From the NCBI GenBank assembly GCA_015521775.1, contig WANN01000013.1, positions 1 to 53,995 of the forward strand: a stretch of DNA of 53,995 bases. The letters run 5' to 3'. Both the position numbers and the translations under genes were made by a program. The stretch's first letter is position 1. Every line of letters starts with the position of its first letter. The DNA is from Thermoproteaceae archaeon. Lineage in GTDB: Archaea > Thermoproteota > Thermoprotei > Thermoproteales > Thermoproteaceae. Below the pieces are notes generated by a model that was not told the origin of the DNA, ran no database searches, and saw only the letters and a program-made list of their open reading frames with translations. Shown here piece by piece: positions 15,532 through 25,044 of the stretch.

Positions 15532-17723
15532 GTGTCCAGGACGCCCACGCCTATACGCCTGAGCCTCACAAAGGTCCTCCTATGACCCATATTGAGGAGG
15601 CGCCTGGCCTCCCCTATTATGCTTCGGGCCAGGCTGTCCCCTATCCCCCTGACCGCTACCAGGTCCCTAACCCTTGCCGAGGCCACGTCGTCCAACGTGC
15701 GGAAACCGGCGTTGTAGAGCGCCCTTGCCCGTATCCTCCCCACGCCGGGCAACTGGACAAGCTCCAGCAGCTCCTCCCTCACGCCGTACATGACCCTGAG
15801 CCGCGCCGTCTCGAAGCCGCGCGCGTGGTGTTCTAGGCCCAGATAATCGGCGAGCCTTGCCGCAGCCCTCCCAAGCCAGTCGAATAGGTCCGAGTACGTC
15901 TTCAGATCGCCCGGCGCCAGATCGTACCTCTGCATGAGCGTGTCCTCGGGGACCTCGTCGGCCCAGTCGCTGAGCGCCACAGCGGTCTTTACTGTTGACA
16001 TGGTCTCGGCCTCGCATTCGTAGTCCTCGCATTCTATCCCAAGGTCCCCGATGAGGCGGGACGCGACCCTTTGGACCCATCTGTCGCCGCTCTTCCTGAA
16101 CCTCAGCTTGGGCACCTCGTCGCTGGACGCCACTATGAACACGTAGTGCTCGAGGGCCCCATCGCCCAGCGACCTTGTCATGGCTAGGTACCTGCCAGCG
16201 GTGTCGGGGTCCAAGTACAACTCGTTGACCCTCCTGCCCAGCGACGTTGGGTACACGTAGCTTCCCTGCAGCTCGACGAACCCGTTGCGCTCGAGCTCCT
16301 CAATGACGCTCAGGACCCTCGACCTAAGCGCGGAGTCCTTATGCTGAGAGGAGGACTGGCCATAAGCCAGGCTCCCCCTGAAAAACCCCTCCACATCGTC
16401 AACGGTGCGCGCATATCCGCTGGCCACGGCCGACAAGGCCTGGGCCCTCATCACATAGCCCAGCAACATTTTGGACTTTACGGGCTCCGGGGCGCCCCTG
16501 ATATACCTTTCAAAGAGGTAACCGGCCTCACGGCCGTCGGAGGCCACTAGGACCGCCTCGCCTACGTCGTCGAGGCCGGGCCTCCCAGCCCTCCCCGCCA
16601 TCTGCTTGTAATCTGACACGGGCATGTCCTCCCAGCCTATGCCGGGCTCATACCTCTTGTACTCGGCCACTATGACCCTCCTAGCTGGAAGGTTGAGGCC
16701 GGCCGCCAACGTGGTGGTGGCCACCACTGCCCTTATGTCGCCGCGCCGGAACCCCCTCTCGACCACATTACGCGTCTCCATGTCGAGGCCCGCATGGTGA
16801 AAGGCGGCGCACCTCATCACCATTTTGGCAAGCCTCTCGCCCAGGTTTCGGGACGGCGAGGAGGACTCCACCTCCCTGGCGACGTCGACAGGCGGGTCAC
16901 ATAGGCCCTCCAACACCGCAGAGACCCTCTGGGCCAGGTTCACCGCGGAGGCCCTGGTGCTTGCGAACACGAGGGCCTGTCCTCCGGAGGCCACCGTGTC
17001 CCTGACCAGGGATTCCACTGGTCCCCCCTGCGCGTCGAGGGCCCTCGTCTCGCCGTCCACAAACGTTATCCTCCCCCTTACGTAGACCCCCTCCCTCAAG
17101 GGGACTGGGCGCCAATCCGACGCAACCAGACCTGCGCCAAGCCATTCAGCGAGCTCCGCAGCGTTGCTCAGGGTGGCGCTCAGCCCAAGTATTTGTATGT
17201 CCCCCAGCGCCGCGCGGGCACGCATGATCGACGCCTCTATGGTTGGCCCCCTCTTGGGGTCATTTATGTAGTGCAGCTCGTCCACCACCAGCACCCCCAC
17301 CGAGGACAGCCATCGGGGTCTCCTCCTCAATATGCTGTCCAGCTTCTCGTACGTGAGCACCATTACGTCGCTTTTCCCAAGCCGACCGTCAAGACTGTCG
17401 TACTCGCCCGTGCTTACGGCCACGTCGAAGCCCAGATCGCTGTGCATGCGTATGGACCCGGCCCTTTCATATGCGAGCGATCTAAGGGGCACCGTCAGTA
17501 TGCCCTTGACGCCCCAATCCACGGCCGCTGATATCAGCAGCAGCTCGGCCAGGAAGGACTTCCCGGAGGCTGTGCCAGTGGACAACAGCAGAGACCTGCC
17601 CCTGAAGAGACCTGCACGCACCGCCTGTTCCTGGGGTGGGAAAAGCGAAGTTATTCCCCGCCTCCTCACCACCTTAAGGGCGGCGTCCGGCAACTCTGCA
17701 AGTACGGCGTCCACGTATGGCAA
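15528..17723 (-). CDS. hel308: Hel308 (HelQ-type) DNA repair helicase
   Basis: Superfamily 2, 3-prime to 5-prime helicase acting at stalled forks. In the 731-aa form the Q-type motif PPQEQA lies near 29-34, Walker A STGTASGKS at 48-56, the DEAH-class box as DELH at 149-152, and motif VI as QMAGRAGRPG. Winged-helix, ratchet and C-terminal helix-hairpin-helix parts follow (LPGVGRIRARALYNAG). The start is uncertain: TTG 17723 gives a typical N-terminus (LPYVDAVL); GTG 17714 and TTG 17768 are alternatives. It overlaps the downstream deacetylase-like gene by 4 bases and is divergent from VKOR. Confidence 0.95.
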   Translation of the reverse strand: MPYVDAVLAELPDAALKVVRRRGITSLFPPQEQAVRAGLFRGRSLLLSTGTASGKSFLAELLLISAAVDWGVKGILTVPLRSLAYERAGSIRMHSDLGFDVAVSTGEYDSLDGRLGKSDVMVLTYEKLDSILRRRPRWLSSVGVLVVDELHYINDPKRGPTIEASIMRARAALGDIQILGLSATLSNAAELAEWLGAGLVASDWRPVPLREGVYVRGRITFVDGETRALDAQGGPVESLVRDTVASGGQALVFASTRASAVNLAQRVSAVLEGLCDPPVDVAREVESSSPSRNLGERLAKMVMRCAAFHHAGLDMETRNVVERGFRRGDIRAVVATTTLAAGLNLPARRVIVAEYKRYEPGIGWEDMPVSDYKQMAGRAGRPGLDDVGEAVLVASDGREAGYLFERYIRGAPEPVKSKMLLGYVMRAQALSAVASGYARTVDDVEGFFRGSLAYGQSSSQHKDSALRSRVLSVIEELERNGFVELQGSYVYPTSLGRRVNELYLDPDTAGRYLAMTRSLGDGALEHYVFIVASSDEVPKLRFRKSGDRWVQRVASRLIGDLGIECEDYECEAETMSTVKTAVALSDWADEVPEDTLMQRYDLAPGDLKTYSDLFDWLGRAAARLADYLGLEHHARGFETARLRVMYGVREELLELVQLPGVGRIRARALYNAGFRTLDDVASARVRDLVAVRGIGDSLARSIIGEARRLLNMGHRRTFVRLRRIGVGVLDT

Positions 17724-17799
17724 TCCCGCAACCGTTAAATCTTTTCTGGAGTACAGGCAGCAGAGCAAGCCTTAATTGCCGGTCAACTCAAGCGATAGC

Positions 17800-18222
17800 A
17801 TGGAGTACGCCGTGCCGTTGCTTGTCGGCGTTGTTGCATTTGCTCTCGCGTACTCGCTCAGCGGGTCTCCCTACGTTGGGTTACTATGGGGCTCAGGGGC
17901 CTTCGGGATAGTTACCGCCATTGCCGTTAGGCCAGCCGCAATGTGTAGGAGGGGATCCATAATCAGGTGCGACATAGTGCTGGAGAGCAGGTATTCTAGG
18001 CTTTTCGGGGTCCCGCTCCAGTACTACGCCGCCTTGTGGTTCGCCCTCCTGTTGACCCTGGCCCCAGCGGGCCTGGCACTGCCGCTTGCCTTGGTAGGGG
18101 TGGCGGCAGTCGTCCTGCTCATCGTGATAGAGGTGGCCGTGCTAAGGGCAATATGCATTTACTGTACCGCGCTTCACGTGGCCATTGTGGCCGCATCAGC
18201 TGCGGCGCTCATAGCCTACTAG
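17800..18222 (+). CDS. VKOR-family disulfide-forming membrane protein
   Basis: 140-aa integral membrane protein with four or five helices. Loop cysteines C49 and C57 (MCRRGSIIRC), the following segment SRYSRLFGVPL, and the redox pair C119-C122 (CIYC, followed by H126) define the vitamin K epoxide reductase family. It oxidises a thioredoxin-like partner using quinone, supporting disulfide formation, which hyperthermophilic crenarchaea use widely. No DsbA-like partner is fused or adjacent. ATG 17800 is 24-28 bases after CTTAATTG, better than the upstream TTG at 17776. Confidence 0.87.
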   Translation: MEYAVPLLVGVVAFALAYSLSGSPYVGLLWGSGAFGIVTAIAVRPAAMCRRGSIIRCDIVLESRYSRLFGVPLQYYAALWFALLLTLAPAGLALPLALVGVAAVVLLIVIEVAVLRAICIYCTALHVAIVAASAAALIAY

Positions 18223-18272
18223 CCGTCGTATTGGCGGGCCCAGCGGCCCCCTAAGAGGACAGGCACAAAAAA

Positions 18273-18884
18273 CTATTTGCCCAGGGCCTTCCTCAGCCTG
18301 GCCTCCACGTCGTCCCAATTAACCACGTTCCACCAGTTGTCCACGTACGACGCCCTGTCGTTCTTGTACTGCAGGTAGTATGCGTGTTCCCACACGTCGA
18401 GCGCCAGGAGGACGGACAGGTTAGCCGCATGCATAAGGTTGTGCTTCTCTACGCCGAGGACAAGCAGCTGGTCGTTAAGCGAGTCATAGTACAGCACGGC
18501 CCATCCAACGCCTTCCACGGTCTTGGCAGTGTCGCTGAACTCCTTCTTGAAGGCGTCAAAGCTCCCGAAGTCCCTCGCTATGTAGTCGGCCAAGTAGCCG
18601 CCGGGCTGGCCTCCCCCCTTGCCCTGCGGGGCCATGTTGGGCCAGAAGATGCTGTGCAGCATGTGCCCATTGAAGTGGAAAGACAGGTCCCTCAACACGG
18701 CACGGACATCTATCTGCATTTCCCCCTTCCTGTACTTCTCGAGCTTTTCAAGGGCGGCGTTGGCCCCGTTGACGTAGGACAGATGGTGCTTGTCGTGGTG
18801 CAGCCTCATTATTTCCTCCGATATGTACGGCTCAAGGGCATTGTACGCGTAGGGGAGGGGAGGTAGTTCGTACCGTTTCGGCAT
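18273..18884 (-). CDS. sod: Iron/manganese superoxide dismutase
   Basis: Converts superoxide to oxygen and hydrogen peroxide in the cytoplasm. The 203-aa protein has all four metal ligands: H29 (LHHDKHH), H77 (HMLHSIFW), D163 and H167 (DVWEHAYY). It has the usual length and no signal peptide. A TATA-like CTTAATTAG lies upstream near 18905. The stop is followed directly by a run of six T on the coding strand (around 18267-18272), which probably terminates transcription. Confidence 0.97.
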   Translation of the reverse strand: MPKRYELPPLPYAYNALEPYISEEIMRLHHDKHHLSYVNGANAALEKLEKYRKGEMQIDVRAVLRDLSFHFNGHMLHSIFWPNMAPQGKGGGQPGGYLADYIARDFGSFDAFKKEFSDTAKTVEGVGWAVLYYDSLNDQLLVLGVEKHNLMHAANLSVLLALDVWEHAYYLQYKNDRASYVDNWWNVVNWDDVEARLRKALGK

Positions 18885-18944
18885 GGGCCTATCCGATTAC
18901 GACTAATTAAGGATTCCCCCCATCGACCGGCATGCCTACGACCC

Positions 18945-19307
18945 TCAGAGGCCCTGCACCCGCTTCATGTCCTCGCGGACCCTCTCCCTAAGCCCAGCGA
19001 ACACGCGCTCCCTTTCATGCGACCTTACCAGGAACACTTTTACCCTGCCCCTCTCGCCGTGCACTATCTCCACATGCCTGTCGTGAAGGCCCAGCGACTG
19101 TTTGAGCAGCCTATACGCAGCAGCTATGTCCCTGCCCCTCACCGGGGGCTCGCACGTGTACAGCACGAGGTCGTCCCCCTCGACTACCAGCGTGTCGAGG
19201 CCATACCTACAGTCATGGACAACCACTAGCCTCATGTAGGTTCCCTCGGGCACAGGCCACAGGTTCTTCAGTATCGCGTTCTCCAACTCGGTGAGTTCCC
19301 CGCTCAA
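18945..19307 (-). CDS. DUF167/UPF0235-like small protein
   Basis: 120 aa. The central part (EPPVRGRDIAAAYRLLKQ, then GLHDRHVEIVHGERGRVKVFLV) follows the UPF0235 (YggU) pattern: APPVDGKAN, a helix, then V.IVSG..SR.K. The family is a small alpha/beta fold of unknown role. The N-terminal 25 residues and the C-terminal charged helix are additions. The start overlaps the stop of the eight-CBS gene by 4 bases (ATGA), so the two are coupled. The match is from memory of the family pattern. Confidence 0.65.
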   Translation of the reverse strand: MSGELTELENAILKNLWPVPEGTYMRLVVVHDCRYGLDTLVVEGDDLVLYTCEPPVRGRDIAAAYRLLKQSLGLHDRHVEIVHGERGRVKVFLVRSHERERVFAGLRERVREDMKRVQGL

Positions 19308-21307
19308 GTCCTCTCGATAGCCTCCTCCTTTTCTGCTTCGGGGGCCTTAACGGGCGCCTTGGCGGTCGCAGTTATATAGGCCCGTGCCAGGTCCTTGACC
19401 ATCTCCATCCTGCTGAAGACGCCGACCGGGCGTCCCTCATCGTCGACGACGGGCAACGCGGACGCGCCCAGCTCCAGCAGCATCCTGGCCGCCTCCCTGG
19501 CGTCCGCGTCGGGCCTGAGCTGCGTGGGTGGGGGATCGGCGATGTCGCCCGCGGTCAACGTGCCTATCCTCACGTGCCTGGCCCTACGTGGACCGGCCGG
19601 CGTTATCTTTCTCACCAGCGTTATCACGACGAGCTTTTCGCCCCTCAATGTTTCCTCTATGGGTTTGAGGGAGAGGGAGTCCTCGTGTACCATCCCCACT
19701 ACCCTTCCCCCGTCCACGACAGCGACAGCGTCCAGCCCATAGGAGCGCATCTTCCGCACCACGTGCGTCAGGCTGTGGAGCGGGTTGACAGTGGCTATGT
19801 CCCTAGGCACCATGAGCTCGCCCACGGTCGCCGCCCTTCCCCTCCGTGCAAACGCCTCGACGAGCTTGTCCCTTGTCACGAGGCCAAGGAGGCCCCCGTC
19901 CCTGGATCTAACCACGACGAAGTCCGTCCCATTCACCACCATGTGGTAGGCCATCTCCTCGACAGTGGCGTCCTCCCCGACCTCGGGATACTCGGTCCTC
20001 ATAATGTCGCCGGCGGTGCCTTCATCGACGAGTATGCGGGAGGTCTCGCCCTTGAGCGTCCTTTCCCGAAGCACAAGCCTCCTCCCCTTCTGCACCTTCC
20101 AGTAGTCCCTCCTTTCCGCCACGTAGTAGAGTAGGTCCCTCCGCGATATGTATCCCACGACCTCGCCCTCGTCGTTGATCACGGCCACATGGGACGCGCC
20201 ATTGCGTAGGAGCACCTTCCTAATCCTGCTAATAGGATCGTGTACGTGTACCGGCGGTATGTCCGCCGCAACCAACTCGCGTGCCCTTATGCCCGTTACG
20301 TGTACCACAGGCCTGGCCCTCACCACCTCCTCAACCGGCTTCCTCACTATGCCCCCCTCAACCTCTTCTATCTTCTCCGGCACCAGTACACGTATGTCCT
20401 CCCTACCCTCCTTGGCCCCCTCGAACCACGCCATCGCAACGTCCCATACAGTGACCGCGCCTATGACCTTGCCGTCCCTATCCACGACGGGCACTAGGTC
20501 TATGCCCGTACTGGCTATGAAGCGCGCCACCTCAACTATGGGCGTGTCCGGAGTGGCCACGGGAACCCCCCTACTCATCAGGTTACGGACCCTCATAACG
20601 GACACGCGCGAACTTTCCCCCCTCGCTATAGCCCTACCGAATATAGCGCGGGGCCCCCCAACAGTTCCGAAGAACCACTTCGACGTTTTTATGAAGTCCC
20701 ACACTGTAATGATCCCCATGGCCTCGCCGTTGTGATCCACCACGATGGCCCCAACAGAGTCGCCGCCCACAATTCTGTGCCAGACCTTGCTAACCTTTGT
20801 AGAGGGCTTAACGGCCATAACTGTGCCCTCGTCCAGACGGCTGTATACTGCGTTCACGGACGTGGCGCGGGGTCCCACCCCAGCCACCATGAGGGACCTG
20901 ATCATGCCATGTATCGTTACAATGCCCATTAACTTGCCCTCCTCGTCCACTACGGGGGCCCCAGGTAGGCCGGCCTCCTTAAGGGTCCTATAGGCCTTCT
21001 CAATAGTCTCATCGCCCCGTATGATGGGGTGCGCCCTCGCGAATTCCCCGACCGCGCGCTCATCCTTCTTGCTCGTCACAAGTGCCGCGTCCGCCACTGT
21101 GACGAACCCCTCTATATGTTCATCGAAAAGCGACTTGAATATGGGGACCACTGGGCTGCCGTACCTCCTCAGATAGGACCTCAACTCCAACATGCGCATG
21201 CGCCTGGTCACGCGAAACGGGACGTGCTCCAATACGTCCTTGACGGTCTTGGACACCTCAACGGGGCTCTTGGGCGCTGCCCTAGCCCCTATAATCTCCT
21301 CGCTCAC
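19304..21307 (-). CDS. Eight-CBS-domain protein
   Basis: 667 aa made almost only of CBS motifs. I count eight, each ending in the typical (V/I)VD.(E/D)G...G.(V/I)T...(L/I) pattern, at about residues 48-85, 105-140, 170-205, 250-290, 370-405, 445-480, 500-535 and 600-640. They pair into four Bateman modules. Such modules bind adenosine nucleotides, but no enzyme or transporter domain is attached here. GTG 21307 follows CTTATAAAG (about 21327-21335) by about 24 bases. It forms an operon with the DUF167-like gene. Confidence 0.92.
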   Translation of the reverse strand: MSEEIIGARAAPKSPVEVSKTVKDVLEHVPFRVTRRMRMLELRSYLRRYGSPVVPIFKSLFDEHIEGFVTVADAALVTSKKDERAVGEFARAHPIIRGDETIEKAYRTLKEAGLPGAPVVDEEGKLMGIVTIHGMIRSLMVAGVGPRATSVNAVYSRLDEGTVMAVKPSTKVSKVWHRIVGGDSVGAIVVDHNGEAMGIITVWDFIKTSKWFFGTVGGPRAIFGRAIARGESSRVSVMRVRNLMSRGVPVATPDTPIVEVARFIASTGIDLVPVVDRDGKVIGAVTVWDVAMAWFEGAKEGREDIRVLVPEKIEEVEGGIVRKPVEEVVRARPVVHVTGIRARELVAADIPPVHVHDPISRIRKVLLRNGASHVAVINDEGEVVGYISRRDLLYYVAERRDYWKVQKGRRLVLRERTLKGETSRILVDEGTAGDIMRTEYPEVGEDATVEEMAYHMVVNGTDFVVVRSRDGGLLGLVTRDKLVEAFARRGRAATVGELMVPRDIATVNPLHSLTHVVRKMRSYGLDAVAVVDGGRVVGMVHEDSLSLKPIEETLRGEKLVVITLVRKITPAGPRRARHVRIGTLTAGDIADPPPTQLRPDADAREAARMLLELGASALPVVDDEGRPVGVFSRMEMVKDLARAYITATAKAPVKAPEAEKEEAIERT

Positions 21308-21349
21308 AGTACACCACGCGTAGGGCTTTATAAGTGTTCTAACATGGAC

Positions 21350-21850
21350 CTAGCTGTAGCGGCCGACCCTCAGTTCCGTGGCATCTGTGACCACGGCAGG
21401 TTGGCGGGGCTCGACATTGTTTACCCTGACCTTAAGCCACCCTTCGAGGCTAGGCATATAGATGTATATAGGGGTGCCCACAAAGACTATGGGCCTCAGC
21501 GCCGTCATGAGCCTAACCGCCTCATTGAGCTGCCCCAACGTTAAACTTGTGGGCGTGTCAAGGGAAACGTATATCCTCTTCGCCATGAAGAGCCTCTGGA
21601 GGCGCTGGACCAGAACGGCACGCGTTATGTCCCCCAAAGCGAGGTACGCATCGAGGCTCACATTGGCGTGGCCGTCCAGCCCCTCGTCGACGCACCTAAC
21701 CCATAGGCCCACCGTCACATGGTACGTGGATATGCGCACCGCGTCGCCCACGTTGACCCCAAGCACTTTGGCGAGGCCGCTGCCCAGCTTCACGTAGAGA
21801 CCAACCTCCTCTTCGAATCCCACTATACGCGTCAACACGCCTATTGACAT
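21350..21850 (-). CDS. Free-standing Cdc48/VAT N-domain-like protein
   Basis: 166 aa without any ATPase domain. The first half (GLYVKLGSGLAKVLGVNVGDAVRI and a second strand set) reads like the double-psi beta barrel of Cdc48/VAT N-domains. The second half (LRPIVFVGTPIYI, then VRVNNVEPRQPAVVTDATELRVG) follows the N-D2 pattern RPVV.GD...V...V....P...VVT..TEV.V. It could be an adaptor, a substrate-binding protein or an unrelated barrel. ATG 21850 lies about 30 bases from TATTAATG. It is transcribed alone. Confidence 0.58.
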   Translation of the reverse strand: MSIGVLTRIVGFEEEVGLYVKLGSGLAKVLGVNVGDAVRISTYHVTVGLWVRCVDEGLDGHANVSLDAYLALGDITRAVLVQRLQRLFMAKRIYVSLDTPTSLTLGQLNEAVRLMTALRPIVFVGTPIYIYMPSLEGWLKVRVNNVEPRQPAVVTDATELRVGRYS

Positions 21851-21934
21851 CGCACGTGTAACCGCAGGGGCACATTAATAAGTTGGGTCTGTAACACATA
21901 CGCCAAGTTTTTGTGCCTGGACCTCGTCCTCCCC

Positions 21935-22726
21935 ATGGGCAGCGCAACAAGGGCCGGAAAACCCGTGCTCTACCTGGTCGGCATAGGCCCGTCCCCCCAG
22001 TACGTGTCCCTTGAGGGCCTACGCGTGGCCAAAAATGCCGAGTGTCTCTTCGGGGAGACCTATACCACGTACGTTCCCAAGGACTTAGTGGTGGAGGTGC
22101 TTGGGCGGGAACCTCGGTGGCTGTCGCGGAGAGACCTAGAGGACCTGGGGGGTAGAGACGTCATCGAGTGCGCAAAGCGTAGGGGCAGCGCGGCGCTGGT
22201 TGTCGGCGGGGATCCATTCATGGCCACCACCCACGCCGCGCTGGTTGTCACGGCCAAGAGGGAGGGAGTAGACGTGAGGGTGGTCCATGGGGTCAGCGTC
22301 ATATGCGCGGCACTTTCCGCTGCGTGTGTTTCCCCATACAAGTTGTGCGGCATAGCCACGGTGACTTATCCGAGGATGGGCGTTGTGTCGTCTAGGCCCT
22401 ATGACGTGGCCAGAAGGTGCCTTAGCGAGGGCCTACACACGCTGCTCCTTCTCGACGTAGGCGATGAGGGGGCCTTCATGACGCTCCGCGAGGCCATCAA
22501 CGTGCTGAGAGAGCTCGAGAAGATGCAGGGTGGGGGGATATTCACCGAGGAGAGGAACCTAATAGTTGTCAGTAGGCTCGGGTACAGCGACCAGGCCGTC
22601 TACATGGGCAGGCTGGGGGAACTGGAAAAGGCCGGCGCCGAGCCGCCCATAACGTTGATAGTCCCGGGCAAGCTGAGCGACGTGGAGGCGGAGTGCGCCC
22701 TGCATATGGCCCCACAGCACGACTAG
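21935..22726 (+). CDS. dphB: Diphthine synthase
   Basis: SAM-dependent methyltransferase of the tetrapyrrole-methylase fold that methylates the modified histidine of aEF2 during diphthamide synthesis. The 263-aa product has the N-terminal [10 protein letters not shown] motif, the [10 protein letters not shown] motif and the HGVSVICA motif. ATG 21935 is about 25 bases after the AT-rich CAAGTTTTTG; the frame's earlier TTG (21911) lies inside that element. Monocistronic, upstream of metS. Confidence 0.95.
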   Translation: MGSATRAGKPVLYLVGIGPSPQYVSLEGLRVAKNAECLFGETYTTYVPKDLVVEVLGREPRWLSRRDLEDLGGRDVIECAKRRGSAALVVGGDPFMATTHAALVVTAKREGVDVRVVHGVSVICAALSAACVSPYKLCGIATVTYPRMGVVSSRPYDVARRCLSEGLHTLLLLDVGDEGAFMTLREAINVLRELEKMQGGGIFTEERNLIVVSRLGYSDQAVYMGRLGELEKAGAEPPITLIVPGKLSDVEAECALHMAPQHD

Positions 22727-22803
22727 GCGCATAGTGGCAGTTCCCGAGGACGCCCATGGCAAGATGCCGCGCCGGCCCGGGCGGTCCCACGCCTATGAAG
22801 TGG

Positions 22804-22836
22804 GGCCGCCGTGCTTGTTGGGGGCCTTAGGCGGCC
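22804..22836 (+). repeat. GC-rich hairpin in the dphB-metS gap
   Basis: Perfect 7-bp inverted repeat GGCCGCC / GGCGGCC with a 19-base loop, in the 166-base GC-rich gap. No T-run follows and no C, D or ACA box was found around it, so its role is open. Confidence 0.4.
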
Positions 22837-22892
22837 TTGCCCGTGCCTTTCGCGGACTTTCAATGCTTTTTAAGTGGGACTGGCTTAAACAA

Positions 22893-24611
22893 GTGGCCGA
22901 CAGGAAATGGGTTATAGGGTCTGCATGGCCCTACATAAATTCGGTGCCGCACCTGGGCAACATGATAGGGTCCGTGCTGTCGGCGGACGTCTTCGCCAGG
23001 TACCTGAGGCTTCGTGGAGACGACGTGGTGTTCGTGTCCGGAAGCGATGAACATGGCACCCCAATAGAGGTGGAGGCTTTCCAGCTAGGCATAGAGCCGA
23101 AAACCTACACGGACCGCATGCACGAGGTTGTGTCCAAGCTCTTCAAACTTTGGGGAATCTCGTTCGACAACTATACGAGGACCGAGAGCCCAACTCACGT
23201 GGACTTCACGAGGCGCTTCTACATGGAGATATACGAGCGCGGCTACATCATTACCAGGGACGAGGAGGTGCCCTACTGTCCCAGGGACGGGATATATCTG
23301 CCCGACAGGTTCGTAGTGGGGACATGCCCCTACTGCGGCTACGATAGGGCCAGGGGCGACCAGTGCGAGCAGTGCGGTAGGCTCTTGGAGCCCAGGCAAC
23401 TTGTGGGGCCAAGGTGCGCCGTATGTGGGTCCCATCCCCAGTGGACAGTCACAAGGCACTGGTACCTCGACTTGACGCGCCTCGAGGACCAGATAAGGCG
23501 GTACGTCGAGGACAATCCCCACCTGCCCGAGAACGCGAAGCAGATGTCGCTGGCCATGATAAAGGAGGGGCTGAGGCCGCGGGCCATAACTAGGGACAAC
23601 AAGTGGGGCATACCTGCCCCCTTCCCTGGGGCCGAGGGAAAGACCATATACGTGTGGTTCGAGGCCGTGCTTGGCTACATATCCGCCGTAATCGAGAAGT
23701 ATCCCGAGTGGGAAAGGTACTGGAAGGACGAGGACACGCGGATAGTGTTCTTCGTGGGCAAGGACAACATACCGTTCCACGTCATAGTGCTGCCGGCCCT
23801 GTTAATGGCTAATGGGGGAGGCTACACGCTGCCCACCACCACAGCGTCCACCGAGTACCTCATGTACGAGGGGGACAAGTTCAGCAAGTCGCGTCGTTGG
23901 GGTATATGGATAGATGAGGCGCTTGGCCTAATGCCGGTTGACTACTGGAGGTTCGTCCTGGTCTACATAAGGCCCGAGACCAGGGACACGAGCTTTTCCT
24001 GGACCACGGCACTGGAAATAATAAACAAGGTCATGAACGACGATATTGGGAATTACGTCCACAGGGTGTTGACCTTCATAAGGTCGAGGATGGGCGGGAC
24101 GGTGCCCCCGCGGGGGACCCTGGATCCAGCCGACGAGGAGTTCATGCGCCGCACCACGCAGCTCCTTGAGGAGGCGGAACGGAGATACGAACGAGTGGAG
24201 CTGAGGGACGCCCTTCACGCGGTGGTTGAAATAGCCAGGGAGGGGAACAGGTACCTCAACGCAAGGGCGCCATGGGACCTCGTAAAGACGGACCCAGACA
24301 AGGCAGGGTCCGTGATGTACCACGCCTACTGGTCTCTGAAGATGCTGGGCGTGGGGCTGTGCCCAGTCACGCCGAGCACGGCGGCCAAGATGTGGGCCAT
24401 GATGGGCCTAGGAGTGGGGCCCAGGTCGTGGGACGAGGCGTTTAGGCCGCCGGAGCCAGGGACGAGGCTGGGGGACGTGAAGCCGCTCTTCCACAAGATA
24501 GGCGAGGAAGAGTACAGGGACATAATGCGTAGGCTTAACGAGATAAGGGAGGCCAAGGCCAGGGCGGCGTATCCATGGGAGGCCGTGTACCTGCCTGATG
24601 AGGCCCGTTAG
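22893..24611 (+). CDS. metS: Methionyl-tRNA synthetase
   Basis: 572 aa. The HIGH signature appears as PHLGN in [18 protein letters not shown], the KMSKS loop as KFSKS, and the CP domain carries zinc-binding cysteines ([18 protein letters not shown], then CAVCG). The anticodon-binding helix bundle follows. The C-terminal EMAP/Trbp111-like tRNA-binding domain found in many MetRS is absent. GTG 22893 lies about 24 bases after CTTTTTAAG; ATG 22863 would add ten residues and sits on the wrong side of that TATA. It overlaps the ferredoxin gene by 14 bases. Confidence 0.97.
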   Translation: MADRKWVIGSAWPYINSVPHLGNMIGSVLSADVFARYLRLRGDDVVFVSGSDEHGTPIEVEAFQLGIEPKTYTDRMHEVVSKLFKLWGISFDNYTRTESPTHVDFTRRFYMEIYERGYIITRDEEVPYCPRDGIYLPDRFVVGTCPYCGYDRARGDQCEQCGRLLEPRQLVGPRCAVCGSHPQWTVTRHWYLDLTRLEDQIRRYVEDNPHLPENAKQMSLAMIKEGLRPRAITRDNKWGIPAPFPGAEGKTIYVWFEAVLGYISAVIEKYPEWERYWKDEDTRIVFFVGKDNIPFHVIVLPALLMANGGGYTLPTTTASTEYLMYEGDKFSKSRRWGIWIDEALGLMPVDYWRFVLVYIRPETRDTSFSWTTALEIINKVMNDDIGNYVHRVLTFIRSRMGGTVPPRGTLDPADEEFMRRTTQLLEEAERRYERVELRDALHAVVEIAREGNRYLNARAPWDLVKTDPDKAGSVMYHAYWSLKMLGVGLCPVTPSTAAKMWAMMGLGVGPRSWDEAFRPPEPGTRLGDVKPLFHKIGEEEYRDIMRRLNEIREAKARAAYPWEAVYLPDEAR

Positions 24612-24885
24612 GGTTGATCCGGAGGAGGAGGCCGGCAAATGCGTGTGGTGCGGCTTCTGCGAGTTCGTGTGCCCAACGTACTTGGCTGTCAGGGAAAGGG
24701 CGTACGGCCCGCGGGGAAGGCTCAGGATCATCCTGACGGCCGTGGACGGGGACCTCACCCCGACCGCCTTCAGGGCCATCGAGACGTGTCTGGTATGCGG
24801 CGCCTGCGACGAGGTGTGCCCTGTGGGCATAAACATAAGCTCCGCCATACGGGCGGCCAAGGCCAGGATAGCCGCGCATATCTAA
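24598..24885 (+). CDS. Two [4Fe-4S] cluster ferredoxin-like protein (HdrC type)
   Basis: 95 aa with two complete cluster motifs: C15-C18-C21-C25 ([12 protein letters not shown]) and C64-C67-C70-C74 ([12 protein letters not shown]). The long spacing between the motifs and the C-terminal helix are like HdrC/GlpC electron-transfer subunits rather than small ferredoxins. The catalytic partner (HdrB-like CCG protein) is not in the window. It starts inside the metS 3-prime end, so it is probably co-transcribed with metS. Confidence 0.85.
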   Translation: MRPVRVDPEEEAGKCVWCGFCEFVCPTYLAVRERAYGPRGRLRIILTAVDGDLTPTAFRAIETCLVCGACDEVCPVGINISSAIRAAKARIAAHI

Positions 24886-24976
24886 TGGGGCCATGAATGT
24901 GGGTCCACACTCCCATGACGTTGATGTGGGACCCGGGTACCATCTTTGGCCGTAGGCCCACGTGAAGAACCTGATC

Positions 24977-24993
24977 CCCCAAGGGCCTTGGGG
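24977..24993 (+). repeat. Short hairpin after the ferredoxin gene
   Basis: CCCCAA (24977-24982) and TTGGGG (24988-24993) form a 6-bp stem with a 5-base loop, in the 159-base gap before the DUF362 gene. The rest of this gap holds another weak inverted repeat (GGGTCC near 24901 and GGACCC near 24928) and the TATA element of the next gene (25016-25023). Confidence 0.35.
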
Positions 24994-25044
24994 ACGGGCG
25001 CCTCTGTGGGCAAGCATTAAATACATGCGCAACGTTGTGACGGT

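Noticed and set aside
22734-22892. 43- to 53-codon N-terminal extension of metS
   Set aside because: The extension is not like MetRS N-termini, and GTG 22893 fits the TATA at 22866-22873.
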